DNA of 64,000 bases, from positions 35,583,323-35,647,322 of the forward strand of contig OX463842.1 in assembly GCA_949825065.1 (NCBI GenBank). Reading direction: 5' to 3'. The position numbers and the translations under genes were made by a program. Shown piece by piece: positions 32,962-44,884 of the stretch. The notes beneath the pieces were generated by a model, which saw only the letters and a program-made list of their open reading frames with translations, searched no databases and was not told the DNA's origin. Source of the stretch: Odontocerum albicorne. Lineage: Eukaryota; Arthropoda; Insecta; Trichoptera; Odontoceridae. Position 1 is the stretch's first letter; every line of letters begins with the position of its first letter.

Positions 32962-33086
32962 TAAATACCAGACTGAAACCCTTTTTGAAAATTGGAGTTC
33001 CAATGGAAATCGAACCCGCAAATTCCTGAGTTGTAAGATAGGCGTCTTACCAACTAGACCACGAAGATCGTTAATGATAAACATCA
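32962..33086 (-). mobile_element. tRNA-derived SINE, family S2
   Basis: On the minus strand: gtggtctagttggtaagacg (A-box region), then gcgggttcgatttccattgg (B-box region). The head is well preserved, resembling a tRNA gene, but it lacks a full cloverleaf and is followed by a SINE body. Confidence 0.7.
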
Positions 33087-33089
33087 ATA

Positions 33090-34040
33090 AAGAATTGACT
33101 AAAAAAAACATGAAAAAAATAATGAATAAATTATTTTATGTAGTTAAAATAATTTAGAGAACAGTAATCAACAATAAATAAAATCTAAAGAATTATCATA
33201 TTATGTTAAAAAAAACTTCCTTACGTCGTCGTAATAATTATCTCAGCAGACACCCAATAAACTCACTTCAAAGTAGCAAGTATCCTCTTCTTTCCTCTAT
33301 CTACCCTCTTTTCTCCCATTCCTATTATTAGGTGATTCTCCCTTGAACCCCATTGATTGTCTTTTACCCCCTTTCTCTCCTATAATGATAGTCTTTCTTT
33401 CTCAAAGCTTTCATTACCTAATTACTTCATCTACTTATAGACACAGGCTCTTTCACGAAGGAGAAAGATTTTACGCTTAATAAAGATGGTTCGAAACGTA
33501 TAAAATCAAGAATTATGATTTTAAATTTAAAACCATAAAAATATTATAAAAGTTCTTTGCAATAATAATTTCGATTCCTATTTTTTTTCTTAAGTTTTTA
33601 GCAATTAGTTGTACTTTTTCTTTGGGTAAATGTAGTTCACAGAAACAAAATTTTTAAAAACTATCTTTTTTTTCTTGGGATCCTTTTTTGCTAACTGATA
33701 TTTTATAAAAAATATCAAGATATCCGTCGTTTTTTATTTTAATAACGAGTTTGAAACATCCTAACAAATTGGGTTATCATTATGGTTATATATGAATTCT
33801 TATATGACCTTGACTACTGTCAAGAGTAATGGGAAAAAGTTGCTCTTGCCGGAATGATTTGAGCAAATTGTGTTCGTTTATTTATTTCTATTGTATACCA
33901 CTGCTTATATATACTATTTTTTAAATGCTGATTTTAGTATCTTTTGTATCTAAAATTGGTTAGGCAACCCTTGAAATAAATAAATGAATAAAGAACTCTA
34001 GCACATAATACAAAAAATAACTGTTATAAATTAAAATAAT
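33090..34040. other. No confident feature
   Basis: A pyrimidine-rich stretch at 33280-33420. The string aataaataaatgaataaa near 33975 may be an old LINE tail. Confidence 0.4.
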
Positions 34041-34045
34041 ATATA

Positions 34046-35185
34046 CAGTATGTTTGACAAGAGCGTGTACGACTACATTTTTTTCTCAAACGCGAGCAGG
34101 TAGCAGGACCCTTCCCCCGAGATGTTTTGTATAGAAAAACTCAGTTGTCGTTCGACCTTGGTTACACAAGAACATATTTCACCATGAGTGCCACGTACGC
34201 ATCACGTTACGAAGCCGTGTTTCTGTGTACACATCCAAAGTGACCGAAAATGTCGTACGAAGCCGCTGCTAAATATATGAGAAAATCGAAGACATTTGTA
34301 AGCAAGTGGGTGAAACGCTATTCGGACGTAAAAAACGTCGATGGCCTACGAGATCGTGACACTGCACAGAAAACAACGAAAAATGAGGACAGAGTGACAT
34401 TACAGGTGTTTGAGAATAATATTCGTCTATCATTGGGTAGCGGACAGGCGGTTTTGCGTGAAAAGACTCACTTGGGGTAAAGAAAATTGGGACCGCGATT
34501 GGGACAACATACTTTTTTCGGACGAAGCTTCTTTTTGGGCACGTTCTTCCGTTCATAATCCTGATGCACCCGCACCAATATACTCATCCAGCGGACCGTT
34601 AAACACCCGGTAAAAGTCCACGTCTGGGGCTGTTTCTCAAAGCGGGGATTTGGCAGTTTGCACATCTTCACAAATAATTTGAACGCTGCCAAAATGGTTA
34701 AAATATATCAGAGGGCTTTATTAATCTGCCCAAATGCGGTTTATAAGAAAAAATTAAAATTGGCTAATGTAAGAGGACAATGACCCAAAACATCGGAGTC
34801 GTCTTTGTACTGCGTGGAAACAGGAAAATGACGTTGACGTTATGGATTAGCTGTCGCAGTCACAACGCAGTTAGATGCAAATCCCATAGAAAATGTTTGG
34901 GCACTCGTGAAGTTCAAGCTCAGAGGGAAAAAGGTCTGAAACGTCAAGCAGTTATTTCGACAGATTCGACTTATATGGAAGTCTTTGCCCCTAGATTACG
35001 CTATAAAATTAGTAGAAAGTGTGCCTCGGAGACGCTGGGCAGTTATTACTAGTGGAGGTGACTGGACAACTTATTAATAATAAAGCATCACGGTTTATAC
35101 TATATCATGTAGTATGTGTATTTTTCAATGCCTTATCCCAAATAGTTTTTCGGGTTTCGCCGTACACGTTCTTGTCAAACAGACT
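34046..35185 (+). mobile_element. Decayed Tc1-like transposon
   Basis: An 1140 bp element with inverted repeats CAGTATGTTTGACAAGAGCG (left) and, as complement of the right end, AGTCTGTTTGACAAGAACG. Both continue tgtacg. TA flanks both ends (34044-34045 and 35186-35187). A plus-strand transposase occupies the interior but is broken in many places. Confidence 0.9.
34184..35060 (+). pseudogene. Tc1-like transposase (DD34E), broken
   Basis: Starts MSATYASRYEAVFLCTHPK, then a stop, then PKMSYEAAAKYMRKSKTF and VSKWVKRYSDVKNVDGL, the paired-like DNA-binding region. After an internal deletion near 34440-34460 it continues RLTWGKENWDRDWDNILFSD with the first catalytic Asp in FSDEASF (about 34515). 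The second Asp is in EDNDPKHRSRL (about 34775). The Glu is in NPIENVWALVKFKLRGK (about 34880-34925). The end EVTGQ replaces the usual GGDW-like tail. The three catalytic residues lie in different frames, so no active protein is made. Confidence 0.88.
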
Positions 35186-35189
35186 TAAG

Positions 35190-35735
35190 TCAGTTTTTTA
35201 ATTGCTGAAAACTTTTATTAATCATTTTAAATATTTTTTACAATTTTTTACGATTAATTACAATTCAAACATCAGGAAAATTTGTTTTCCTATCAACAAT
35301 AAAGCAATTGATATAGTTTAAAATTAATCAACTTTGCTTAGTAATCTAGACTGAATCCCGATCGAAAATTAGTTTTTTTTTATTGAATTAACCTTTCATA
35401 ACACATCGCTTTTTAAGTAATATTTAAATAATTTATTGACTATCAGTTAATATGATACAACGCCTGATGGTTGCTCTACTATGCTTTGTTAGCTACTTGG
35501 AATAAGACCTGCTGAAAGGAAGCTCCAATGTAATCACAATTGCATCTTTTTAGACTGATTTGATATATATCTAGTGTTCTCGAAACGATTGGAATAAAAC
35601 AATCAGTTGTGTATATAAACGATATCTCGAAATCTTTCGTATACTTAATACTATTTATAATAACTTGAAATAGCAAAAAATAATATTCCTATCGAAAACT
35701 TGAACATAAATTTAAAAAAGTTGAATTAAAAAATG
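35190..35735. other. No recognisable feature
   Basis: AT-rich, unassigned. Confidence 0.5.
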
Positions 35736-35739
35736 TTAA

Positions 35740-35830
35740 TGGCGATCTTAACGGCCTATATTGTAAGAAGCTGGTATTCCAGTAATGGATTACGTGTTTG
35801 ATTCCTAATGGTACAAAAAAGGTATCCAAG
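35740..35830 (+). repeat. SINE S2 head, decayed
   Basis: aacggcctatattgtaagaa, then gtgtttgattcctaatggta fits the A-box/B-box arrangement of family S2 with several changes. Confidence 0.5.
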
Positions 35831-35867
35831 TGTAGTTAAAAAGTGTGTTTAAAAACAATACTCGCAC

Positions 35868-36345
35868 ACATTAGATGTGTCTTTCCGATTATGGACTTGC
35901 GCTGCGCTCAAACAGAGATAGTTTATTGGCCTTCCAAGTTCATCGCTCTTCTTTTTTAACGTTGTCCTTTATTGTCCATGTAGTGAGACTCTGGAACCAG
36001 TTACATACCAATGTTAGACTCACTCCGTCATTGGCATGCTTTAAGAAGCGACTGAAATAACTCTTATTTTTTAGTCAGTAACATAACGTGTTTCATTCCA
36101 GATTTTTCTTTCCTCTTAGCCATCCTTTCCTTTTCCTTTGATTGATAATATCTCATTTTTACTTTTATTGTGTATTCATAAGTTTCACTAAAATGATGTA
36201 CCATATATGAATAATCATTAAAATATTTTTTGCAACCATGTAATTTGCTTTATTTACTTTGGTCTGGTCGGTTGGAAGAGGTTGTCATCTGGCAACAAGC
36301 TTGCCAGATTGTTTTAACAATGAATCGTTTAGTAAATAAATGTGT
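35868..36345 (+). mobile_element. Jockey/CR1-like LINE 3' end
   Basis: Plus-strand member of the 4930 family. The coding end reads SDYGLALRSNRDSLLAFQVH, RSSFLTLSFIVHVVRLWNQL, then TPSLACFKKRLK and a stop at 36060. The 3' UTR with ttggaagaggttgtcatctg and an AAATAAAT end follows to 36345. Confidence 0.8.
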
Positions 36346-36453
36346 GCCGAGTGTTATTTGTCCGTCCACGAGTTGTAGTTTTTTCTAAAAAGTACGATGG
36401 CAAACCGTGCCTGCTCTAATGGTTCTTAACCACAAAGCTTGGTTACTAGGACC

Positions 36454-36623
36454 GAATACAGTGTCATCTCCTTGCCATGCTAGAGGGATACCATACGAAT
36501 ACAGTGTCATCTCCTTGCCATGCTAGAGGGATACCATACGAATACAGTGTAATCTCCTTGCCATGCTAGAGGGATACCATACGAGTAGTGTCATCTCCCT
36601 GCCATGCTAGAGTGATACCATAC
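36454..36623. repeat. 43 bp minisatellite, four units
   Basis: The unit gaatacagtgtcatctcctt, gccatgctagagggatacca, tac begins at 36454, 36497, 36540 and 36583. The first three units are 43 bp and nearly identical; the fourth is 41 bp with four changes. Confidence 0.97.
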
Positions 36624-36629
36624 GAATGA

Positions 36630-37350
36630 ATAAAACTAATAGAATGCTGCGTTCGTAAATTGGGGGGCGCAAAGAAAAAGTTGTTTTTTTTTGCTGTTGC
36701 ACATTTGTTTGTTACTCGGTTGTGTTTTTCAACGAAATCACCACTTCTATATCCTTTGATAAAATGCAAGCCTTAGATATTTACGACTACCCTCATATTA
36801 TTTTTTCCTGCGCTTTGAAAAAGAAAGCTCAGTTAACATCGTATTTGGGTGATTATTTTTATCATCGCCATTACTGTCTGCATTTGTAAGTAGATTAGGG
36901 AGCTATTTTCCAATTCTTACTCCGCGGAAACAAGAGCTAGGGAAGGTAGATAAAAGATTTCCCGGGTAGACTCATTTTATATTCCTTATGGTTCGGATAA
37001 AAATAAAAGGAGCGAAAATTTTTGGGGTCATAACTCAAGTGGGATTACAAAATAAAATGTTCGAGTCTGTGATATTTAACAAAGGAATCGTAAACGCGAA
37101 GGAGATGAGTTTTTATTTTCTTGAAAAAATATATTCCCTTTTTTTTTACTTATTTTGATGATGGACGTTAAAAAAGAAGTATTTTGATGATTATTAAAGT
37201 TGACTTTAACATGTTCAAAAACCACACAAAATACGTTTGAAGTAAAAAAAATGCATGGCTGTTGAGTTCAGGTGGCTTTAAATTAAATTAAAATAAAATA
37301 AAAAAGTGTTTGGAAAAATGTAAGTACATTAAAATGTATATACTGAATAT
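36630..37350. other. No recognisable feature
   Basis: AT-rich. The minus-strand open stretch at 36566-36769 overlaps the minisatellite and is unlikely to be real. Confidence 0.5.
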
Positions 37351-37355
37351 CAGAG

Positions 37356-37500
37356 ATGGCCTCCGTGGCTTGGTAAGAAAGCCGCCCGTATAACAACTCA
37401 TGGTTTTTACTTAAGGCCTCTTAAACATATTTCTGATTAGTTGAAAAAGATTGTCACATGGCAATAAGCCTGTGAGGTTTTTCTGCATAAAATGAATGCG
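37356..37500 (+). repeat. SINE S2 head followed by LINE-like tail
   Basis: gcctccgtggcttggtaaga resembles the S2 A-box region. From 37437, ttgaaaaagattgtcacatg and gcaataagcctgtgaggttt resembles the 3' end of the 4930 LINE family. Sharing of a LINE tail by a SINE is common, but here two separate fragments cannot be excluded. Confidence 0.4.
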
Positions 37501-37559
37501 TAATACAACACAATACAATAATACGTCTGAAAATTTCATACTTCTTTTTCTTCTTATAG

Positions 37560-37978
37560 AGTCATATCAGGTTCAAGTGATTAGCGATCACCAGAGCAAA
37601 AACTTTTGTATTTTAAGCCAGATTCAGCTCCCTTACACTATGCACTCCAGACCCGTAGATGTAGCAAGGCCACGACACACACCCTCTTTCAATACCCATT
37701 CATGCCTTAATCTTAAAAGACGTGCAGGAAACCATATTTTCTCACCACGTAAATTATACGATATTAGTGAGAAATTGCCTTTGGGTTTCCACTCCAATGA
37801 GGATATTTCAAATATCTCCATTCTATTCTATATGGATATCTTTAATATCGGTACATCAACACCATCCATATTTACAGAAAAAAGTTTTTCTTTTTCACTT
37901 CCAAAAATATCTAATGTATTAAAAATAATTTTGAAAAATATCCAGAATCATATAACAGATAAAAAAAATCATTTATAA
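37560..37978 (+). CDS. Candidate terminal exon, unknown protein
   Basis: The longest open stretch not explained by a transposon: open from before 37496 to a stop at 37978. A strong acceptor-like tract (cttctttttcttcttatag) ends at 37559, and an AATAAA lies near 38001, as expected of a last exon. The product from the acceptor is about 139 residues, hydrophilic at first (YTMHSRPVDVARPRHTP; RAGNHIFSPRKLYDISEKLP) and then Ile/Ser/Phe-rich. I recognise no domain. No upstream exon can be assigned, so this may be chance or an unrecognised element. Confidence 0.25.
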
Positions 37979-38089
37979 GAGTAAGAATTCGACAAAAAAT
38001 TTCAATAAACCACTCGCAGACGATAACAAACTTTATTTTTCATACATTTTAAATAAAACCAATTAAACACAACTTTTTTTATATTCACA

Positions 38090-38190
38090 AATGTTTTATT
38101 TATTGGAAGTAACAACCGGTTTTAAAAACTTCTGTCTTCTTTGTCAGGTAATGAGGAAGAAGGCAGAGTTCCTTGAAACAGAGGATGAAC
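38090..38190 (-). repeat. Penelope-like terminal unit remnant
   Basis: On the minus strand: tgccttcttcctcattacct, gacaaagaagacagaagttt, then aaaaccggttgttacttcca and a T/A-rich run. The order CTGA-like core, short stem, AAACCGGT resembles the terminal units at 2849 and 23086, although the sequences differ. Confidence 0.35.
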
Positions 38191-38194
38191 TCAA

Positions 38195-41090
38195 TAAGTA
38201 AAACAAAGGTCGATACAAAGAAAAACACAATTTATTTTTTTAAAAAGAACAATTAAAATGACACACCAAATGTACTTTTTTTTTAATTTATGCTATTTAT
38301 TTTTGTAAACTCAAATATTATAAAATGAAAGTATTATTTTAATCTTAATAAATGCTCTTTTTTTTATTAATTCGATTTAAACCTCCTGTCTCGTCCCTGT
38401 TCTTTCTTAAGTTTTAACCCAAACTGCACTACATAAAAATGAGTTCAATATATCATAGATTGGTGAAATTAAATCAAATTATTTGACGCAAAGCCAGAGG
38501 GGTTTTTAATTATATGAAATTGTTCAATTTATTTCGCACCTCTCAACATTAGCAAAAGAGGGAATGGCTCGAATCCCACCTGAACAAAGTTTGGCAACAT
38601 TTAAGACAATTAGATAGAATAATTATGTTCTTTGGTATGTTATAATATGGGACAAATAATTGTAGTTCGTTATATCTGTATCAAAACTTAGTATCATCGT
38701 CAGCCGATTTTACTAGGCAATGAAATTCAATGCAGGACACTGTAGGTTTTTTTTTTCTTAGTGGGTAACATGAAAATGGTTTCCGGCACTCTCGGTGCTT
38801 TCGCCTTTTAATTTCTACCCTTTGTAAGATTCTTTTAAAAACATTAAATTATCATCAAAGTAATTATGATCTGCTTTTAGAAAGGAAAAAATTCAAAAGA
38901 GACCCTCGAAGAAAGAAAGCGGATAAATTTCTATGATATCGGATTTTGTTTTCCTTCCTTTCGCATAATATTTAAGTGGACATTTTTTTAGATTTCGTTC
39001 CTCTACTTTCCTCGTTGAAATAATTACCTGAAAAGTTATTTTCTGATTTAAATTTATTAACATCCTGTATAAATCCTGCAAAAAGTCAAAAATATATTAT
39101 TTTAATTTCTCTCAAATTTTCATATTTCTCACATTTATTTCTCAGAATTGACGAAATATTCTAGTTACAAAACGAACACGTGAAACTTAAAGCTCTAAGA
39201 TCTTAAGAAGCTTTTTTCTCACAAAATAAAATAATTAAAAAAAAAGGAAAATAATGAGAAAATTTATTCTTAAATTTAAATCAGTTTATTGCAAAGGGAT
39301 ATTTTCTTAGTACACAAATTACAAAAAAATCCACCTAAATAAGTAGAGTGAAACTTTACAAAAAGGAAAAAGGATGCCATCAGTCCTTTTTATTGAAAAA
39401 CCAGAATGATTTATGAAAAACCAATAGCTCAATATAATAAAATTGAAAACATTTTATTGTTCCATTCATTAATATTTTTTGTACTATTAAAAAAATGTTT
39501 ATGAACAGTACAGAATGTGTATATATGCACAGTAAAGCCTGTGCATATTGTTAAGTTTATTTTTTATGCATATTGTCCGACTACAATTTTTTCGAACCAT
39601 CCAGAAAACTATTTTAATACATTTTATAAAAAAAAGTTAATTAGGATCTCTTTTTTTAACAGGAAATTAATGTTACTATTACAACTACAAAGTACAATAC
39701 ATACGTGTACATGACTCGAGAATTGCAATATTTTAGAGGTATGGTCATGGATATTGTATGGATCATTGCAACAACTATGTCATTGAATCATTGTAAAGCT
39801 ATTTACCAAATATTTTTTCTCAATTATAATTTTGTTGCGTAGATATAATTTTAAAATAATTATTTACAGAATATTCCAGTTTATATAAAAGTATTACTTA
39901 TTCTAAAATATTAACGATTTTTAAAATATGACATTTTTTCCAATGCAATGAATATAAAAATATTGCTTTTTAATTCAAGACAAATAATATTTATGATTGC
40001 ATTTCGTTTTAAACCACTTATGCAAGGTGTCACAAATATCGTCACCCTCTTTGAAGATTCCATTATTTTGTTTAAAAAGAACATATTTTAATTAATAAAA
40101 TGCAGATCCATCAAAAATGATCAGTCGATAAACTAAAAGTCTTTATTTTGTTCGACAACTGTAAAGTATTTTTTTTTAAATATTTATCATACATTTTACA
40201 TGAACGTATGGAAATTATGAAAACGTATTAAAGAAACTCATTTTGGTGACTTGCATTGACCAACAAGATATTTCAGTTTGTAAAGTTCCAGATATGTGGA
40301 GTTATTTGAAAATCAAAATACATGTTGACAACCCAAGAACTCGCTGGTTTAAATACGCTTTGCCTCGTCGAGCAATAAAGACTTTACTGGGGCCAAAACA
40401 TTTAAAATGTCATGAAAAGAGCCTAGTTTTGCACGTTGGCCACTTAGTTTATATTAATTTTGGAAATCCTCTTAATACATATAACCTCTTAAACAAGTCC
40501 GTCGTCGTTACTATCTTTTTCATACTCTGTGTGTCGCCATTGGAGAAGGAGTCTCTTTGGGCCGTTCCATATTCGTTCCTGAGTAGGACGTTTCGCTTAT
40601 AATAAATAAATAAGATATCAATCTTCTTATATTGATCACACTGAGTGGAGAGTTATTCTGCCTCTCATAACAGAAATGGTGGTGGTGGACTCTTTAAAAT
40701 CCCGCATGGAATATGCGAAGCCCGTCTATTCCTCTTATGTAATACTGACCTCTGAGGCGTCTGCTGAATACTGTGTATACTACTATTTTCAATTGCTTAC
40801 TAGGATAGTGAAAACCAATAGGTTTGACAAGAAGATTCTGGATGCATTTGTAGAACGTGGTCAAACAAACTTAGGCGCCTGCATTTTCCAAGCGTGTTTC
40901 AACACACCTTTATGATCCAGCGTAAACATGTTTACAAAGCTTAGCAATCTTTCTTTTGAGTTTTTGGCAGATTCCAGAGTTTATATCCAAAAATAAATAT
41001 TATACATGTGTTTGAACATACGACATTCAATTCTCAAAAAGTTAATCCACGAGTCTCAGACGGATTTCATGCTGCCGAGTGTGGCCCTGG
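38195..41090. other. No confident feature
   Basis: AT-rich. The plus-strand open stretch at 40243-40602 (119 codons, with PRRAIKTLLGPKHLKCHEK) and the one at 40676-40915 (79 codons) are longer than most here. They show no motif that I recognise, no clear acceptor, and are not labelled as genes. Confidence 0.4.
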
Positions 41091-41094
41091 CTGC

Positions 41095-41275
41095 ACCAAA
41101 CCAAACAGCTAGTTTTTTAGGACTTCCAGGTACATACCCAGGTATTTGAAATTTTCTACCCTTTCTCTTGCTTTGCTTTCAAGTTTTAACGGTTTGTTGC
41201 GTTCTTGATAGAATTTATTGCACAGTACGTTGGTTTTGCCCGCATTTATTTTAAGACCGCACGCAGAATACTTTT
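41095..41275 (-). pseudogene. LINE reverse transcriptase fragment
   Basis: The minus strand reads ACGLKINAGKTNVLCNKFYQ, then ERVENFKYLGMYLEVL. This is the conserved region just after the YADD motif of LINE reverse transcriptases (GLxxNxxKT and FKYLG). The frame is open for about 55 codons, but the catalytic motifs are not present. Confidence 0.75.
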
Positions 41276-41279
41276 ATGG

Positions 41280-42450
41280 ACTCATAGAAATAGAAAAAAA
41301 AAAATAAAAAAACGTAAATTGTTTTTAAATAAATTTAAAAAATATCTTCCTTAAAGTTCCTATCCTCTTTGGAAGTTTCAGATCATTTTAGGTATCTTTA
41401 ATTTTGAGGCAGCAGTTCTAAACTAAGATATAGTACCACAATGGAACCACTCCCGTAAGTTTTTCAATCAGGAGATATGCCTTTTTCTCACACATCTTAA
41501 ACCATAAATTTCCCTTATAGTATCAGTTAAAGGATCTCCTATTTTTCTCCTCGAATAATATTCTAAAGTACTCTAAATTTGTCCTTTGGATGGTGAATAA
41601 TCAATCTCTATATTGATTCAAGATGTCATCATCCATATGGACTGGAACAGCTCATTAGATTCGAAGTATTCTTCAAAACTATAGACACATCAAATAAGTC
41701 GAGTTCAATTACGCCACTCTGTAGATCTCGCAAATTAATTAGTATTAATTATAAAATATTCCTGAAAGTTTTTTGATCATTTTTAAATTAAATACTTATT
41801 TAAGTGTTGCCGTATTTTGAATTTATTATGCTACAAAACGTGTATTTTCCTAGGATAACATAAACATTTCTTGGTATTATGCAACTCTTGTAACAAAGTC
41901 TTCTTACATCGAAGAGACTCTAAATGATAATGTAGAAGGGAGCAATAGATTTTGATAGAAATTGACCACCATAATCGATGTTGACACTTATGAAATCGAA
42001 GAGAATGGTCCCAAGTGAAAGAAATAACGAAGTGTCTACGTTCAAAACAGAATGATTGATGTGACATTTTGTGTGCACACTTTTTCATCAAAGGCTCTAG
42101 TGACACTGCAAGGCTGAAAGAGATCTGTTACAATACCAAACAAGGCTTCTTGGTTATTATACCCATTTCAGATTATCCAAGTAACTAAGGCAGGACTTAA
42201 TATAAAATTTAAATATTATTTATATTGACTTATGATTTGAAAAAAAAAACTTTAATTGATATGTTTGGTTAGCAAGATGTTTTGAACTGAAAGTTTGTTT
42301 ATTTTTTTTTGAAGCTATAAAATAAAAATTTGCCATGCATCGGTCATCAACTCTACTATATATGTTCTGAAGATAAAGAATACATGTCACACAAGATCAA
42401 CTTATGCTGGCAAAAAGTATCAAAATTATTGAAAAAGTCCAAAAATATCC
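41280..42450. other. No recognisable feature
   Basis: The minus-strand open stretch at 41831-42106 (91 codons) matches nothing I recognise. Confidence 0.45.
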
Positions 42451-42454
42451 CGAC

Positions 42455-42665
42455 ATTTCTAAACGTCCTCCGTATCTTAGTTGATAAGATGCTTGTCTTA
42501 CACCCGGGGGCTTCGGGTTCGATTTCTGATGAAACGCAAAAAATGTGAGGTCTGGTAAAATAGTTCTTCTTGTAACAAGTTCATATGCGAGTGTTATTGC
42601 CTCTTCACGTGCGGTATATTTTTAACAGGTGCAATTACGAACCACAAGTTCTGTGCCTACTCCGG
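42455..42665 (+). mobile_element. tRNA-derived SINE, family S2
   Basis: Head: gtatcttagttgataagatg (A-box region) and gcttcgggttcgatttctga (B-box). Body: cacgtgcggtatatttttaa and gcaattacgaaccacaagtt, matching the copies at 49906 and 54455. Confidence 0.7.
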
Positions 42666-42669
42666 TTAT

Positions 42670-43465
42670 TCTAAATTTGAGAGCTCGGTACTGGATCCGA
42701 AAACAGTATTATCTCTTAGCCACGTTCTTTAATATGTTCAAGTCTTGGATTCGTTGAAGGCCTCCATATGACAGAAGAATTCCAAAACGTTTAAAATATT
42801 CAAAAGTATCTCACAACATCGATAATTTTCAATTGAATCGATGACGTTTGTCAAAAATTTGAAAGTAGCAAAACGATTCTTAAATATTGAAAAGGAACCA
42901 AAATATCTCAAAATTTCGAAAATAAAAATAAAAATGTATCCTAAAAACATTAATATTTCATCAAATTTAGCGTGCATCTCGTTTAACTCATTAGATCATC
43001 CAAACCCAACTCGACTATTCGTATTCTCGTAACCATTTAATTTATTAAATAACTAGACATTTGAATGAATTTTTAAATGTATTTGATTCTTTATCAGTCG
43101 TGAATTTTTCTTTCCTGCGAATTTCACCCCAAGAGATGTGTTTATCCACAAATATTTTAAGAGCTTACTTCAATTCATCCCTACCGAAATTGCATAAAAC
43201 CTGTGTCAAACTTTCGAAATGGGTACAAAGTTTTAAAGTTTTATTTAAATATTTTTGAATGATTTTCTAAAGGCAACACAATGCCTAGAGAATAAAAATA
43301 AACCGTTTTAAATTAATTACAAATCGGTTTCTTTATAAAATAAAAATTGTAATTCGATTATATATGCTAGTTTGTGATGTTCAAATTTTAAACTGTAAGA
43401 TACTCGAAGATTTAACACAGGAAATGTATACTGCAGTCAATTTTGATGATTTTTTTTAGAGATAT
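42670..43465. other. No recognisable feature
   Basis: AT-rich, with isolated short open stretches only. Confidence 0.5.
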
Positions 43466-43467
43466 GA

Positions 43468-43622
43468 CCGTAGTAATAAGCATCTTCATACCCCCGAATA
43501 CAAGGCGTAAAAAATGCCTATGTCATTCGAAGGAAGTAGCACTGAGCGAGGCTCGAACCGGTGACCTCTGGAATGGAAACCCAGTGCTTTACCGCGCGGT
43601 TATACACCTCATTATTAAAATC
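43468..43622 (-). mobile_element. tRNA-derived SINE, family S3
   Basis: Best-preserved S3 copy. On the minus strand the tRNA-like head reads aaccgcgcggtaaagcactg (A-box region) and ggtcaccggttcgagcctcg (B-box). It is followed by gtgctacttccttcgaatga and the end block gggggtatgaagatgctta. The head could fold partly as a tRNA, but lacks a proper 3' acceptor strand. Confidence 0.75.
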
Positions 43623-43624
43623 AT

Positions 43625-44515
43625 TTAATATTTTATCACCGTTTATTATTAAATGCAAAAAATGTACGATAAATACATCAACTTTAAAAAATGTAAATGT
43701 TTGATATTTTAATTTGGATAAGGAAGCTCACATAAAACTTATGCAATTTAATTAAATGCAACTTACATATGAAGTGCGTATGTTTTTAATATAATTATCT
43801 GATAGAAGTAAAATTACGTTGAAAGTACATTATGTATTCTTTTATTAATGGAGTAAACATATCAAAACTATATTCTTACTCCACTTAAACTATTGTACAT
43901 GAGTTAAATGATAAATTAATGTTCAAGTACTTAACCATTCATGAAACTTAATTTCAAAGTATTTTCAAAACACTTTTTTTAAAGAGCAATATCCTCGAGA
44001 TATTTGCTTGATATTATACCCTATATGATTCCTGTCCTTGGAAATGCGATATCTCTCAGCTGTAAAATCTTTATTCATGAAGCCTTTACAGAAAACCTCT
44101 GCAGAGTGTGGTGTGTTTTATAATCACTGTATAATGTTCCAGCCAGATGTGCTTAAGTTCCATTTCAATTTAATATATTTTTCGTCAACTAGCTACACTA
44201 AATATACTCATACTTCTTTTTTGTTTTTTTTTTAAATAAAATTAATACTGATAAAGCCCATCAATCTCTTCATTTCTTTAACAAGAAAGGAATACCGCAC
44301 ATTGCCTCCTAACAGGTCGATTCAAGGTTCAGTATTTTACTGTCCTCCAAGTTAGACTAATGGCTGATTGACACGATACAAAAACTGCGTGTTATTTTCC
44401 AAATAATATTAATGTGAAAAAAATAATTTAAAACTACAGGCGTTAATATTTGTTAATTTTTCCGTCCACGTTATATGTCAATCTCCATGCCAACCAATAC
44501 AATAGAAAATATAAA
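43625..44515. other. No recognisable feature
   Basis: AT-rich, unassigned. Confidence 0.5.
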
Positions 44516-44519
44516 TTAT

Positions 44520-44880
44520 ACCCATCCCAGAATAAATCTCTCCTAACTTCACGCCGAACAGCGTGAAGAAACCTTCCAACTGAGAAATTTCCTTGAACCG
44601 TGAAGTCCTATAAAAGCCAACAGGACCACAGCAATCCTCTAATCGCTGTCCTGGGGGCTTAGGAAAGTAAGTCCAATCTACCTTTCCGTTATAAATACAG
44701 ACTTCCGAAACATCATCTGTTGCCTGACTAGTCCACCTACAATAGTATCAGGGAGAACCAAGGTCTGAGAGATTGTGATGAATTGCAAGTAGTCTGAACG
44801 AGTGGACTCGTTGTTAGAATTGTTATCTAGTTATACTCGTAAGTTAGCATGTAGGGGTTAAATGTTCATAAGAAATTAAA
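44520..44880 (+). promoter_or_regulatory. Possible promoter or solo LTR
   Basis: A GC-richer block with a TATAAAAG box at about 44609-44616, preceded by an inverted repeat (cttcacgc / gcgtgaag at about 44548-44568) and followed by a C-rich start region. The arrangement resembles an LTR promoter. Clear TG...CA ends and a target duplication were not found and no retroviral-type gene lies nearby. Confidence 0.2.
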
Positions 44881-44884
44881 TATT

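Noticed and set aside
32962..33086. tRNA gene candidate
   Set aside because: Belongs to SINE family S2, with the same body and many sister heads.
36454..36623. CRISPR-like array
   Set aside because: Contiguous tandem units without spacers.
40243..40602. 119-codon open frame as a gene
   Set aside because: No recognisable domain, no convincing acceptor or donor, AT-rich context; left unassigned.
43500..43622. tRNA gene candidate
   Set aside because: A and B boxes are present, but there is no full cloverleaf and the SINE S3 body follows; two related copies exist.
44520..44880. Endogenous retrovirus or LTR retrotransposon
   Set aside because: Only a TATA-like promoter structure is visible; no gag/pol sequence, no paired LTR and no target duplication. 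Kept only as a low-confidence promoter-like block.
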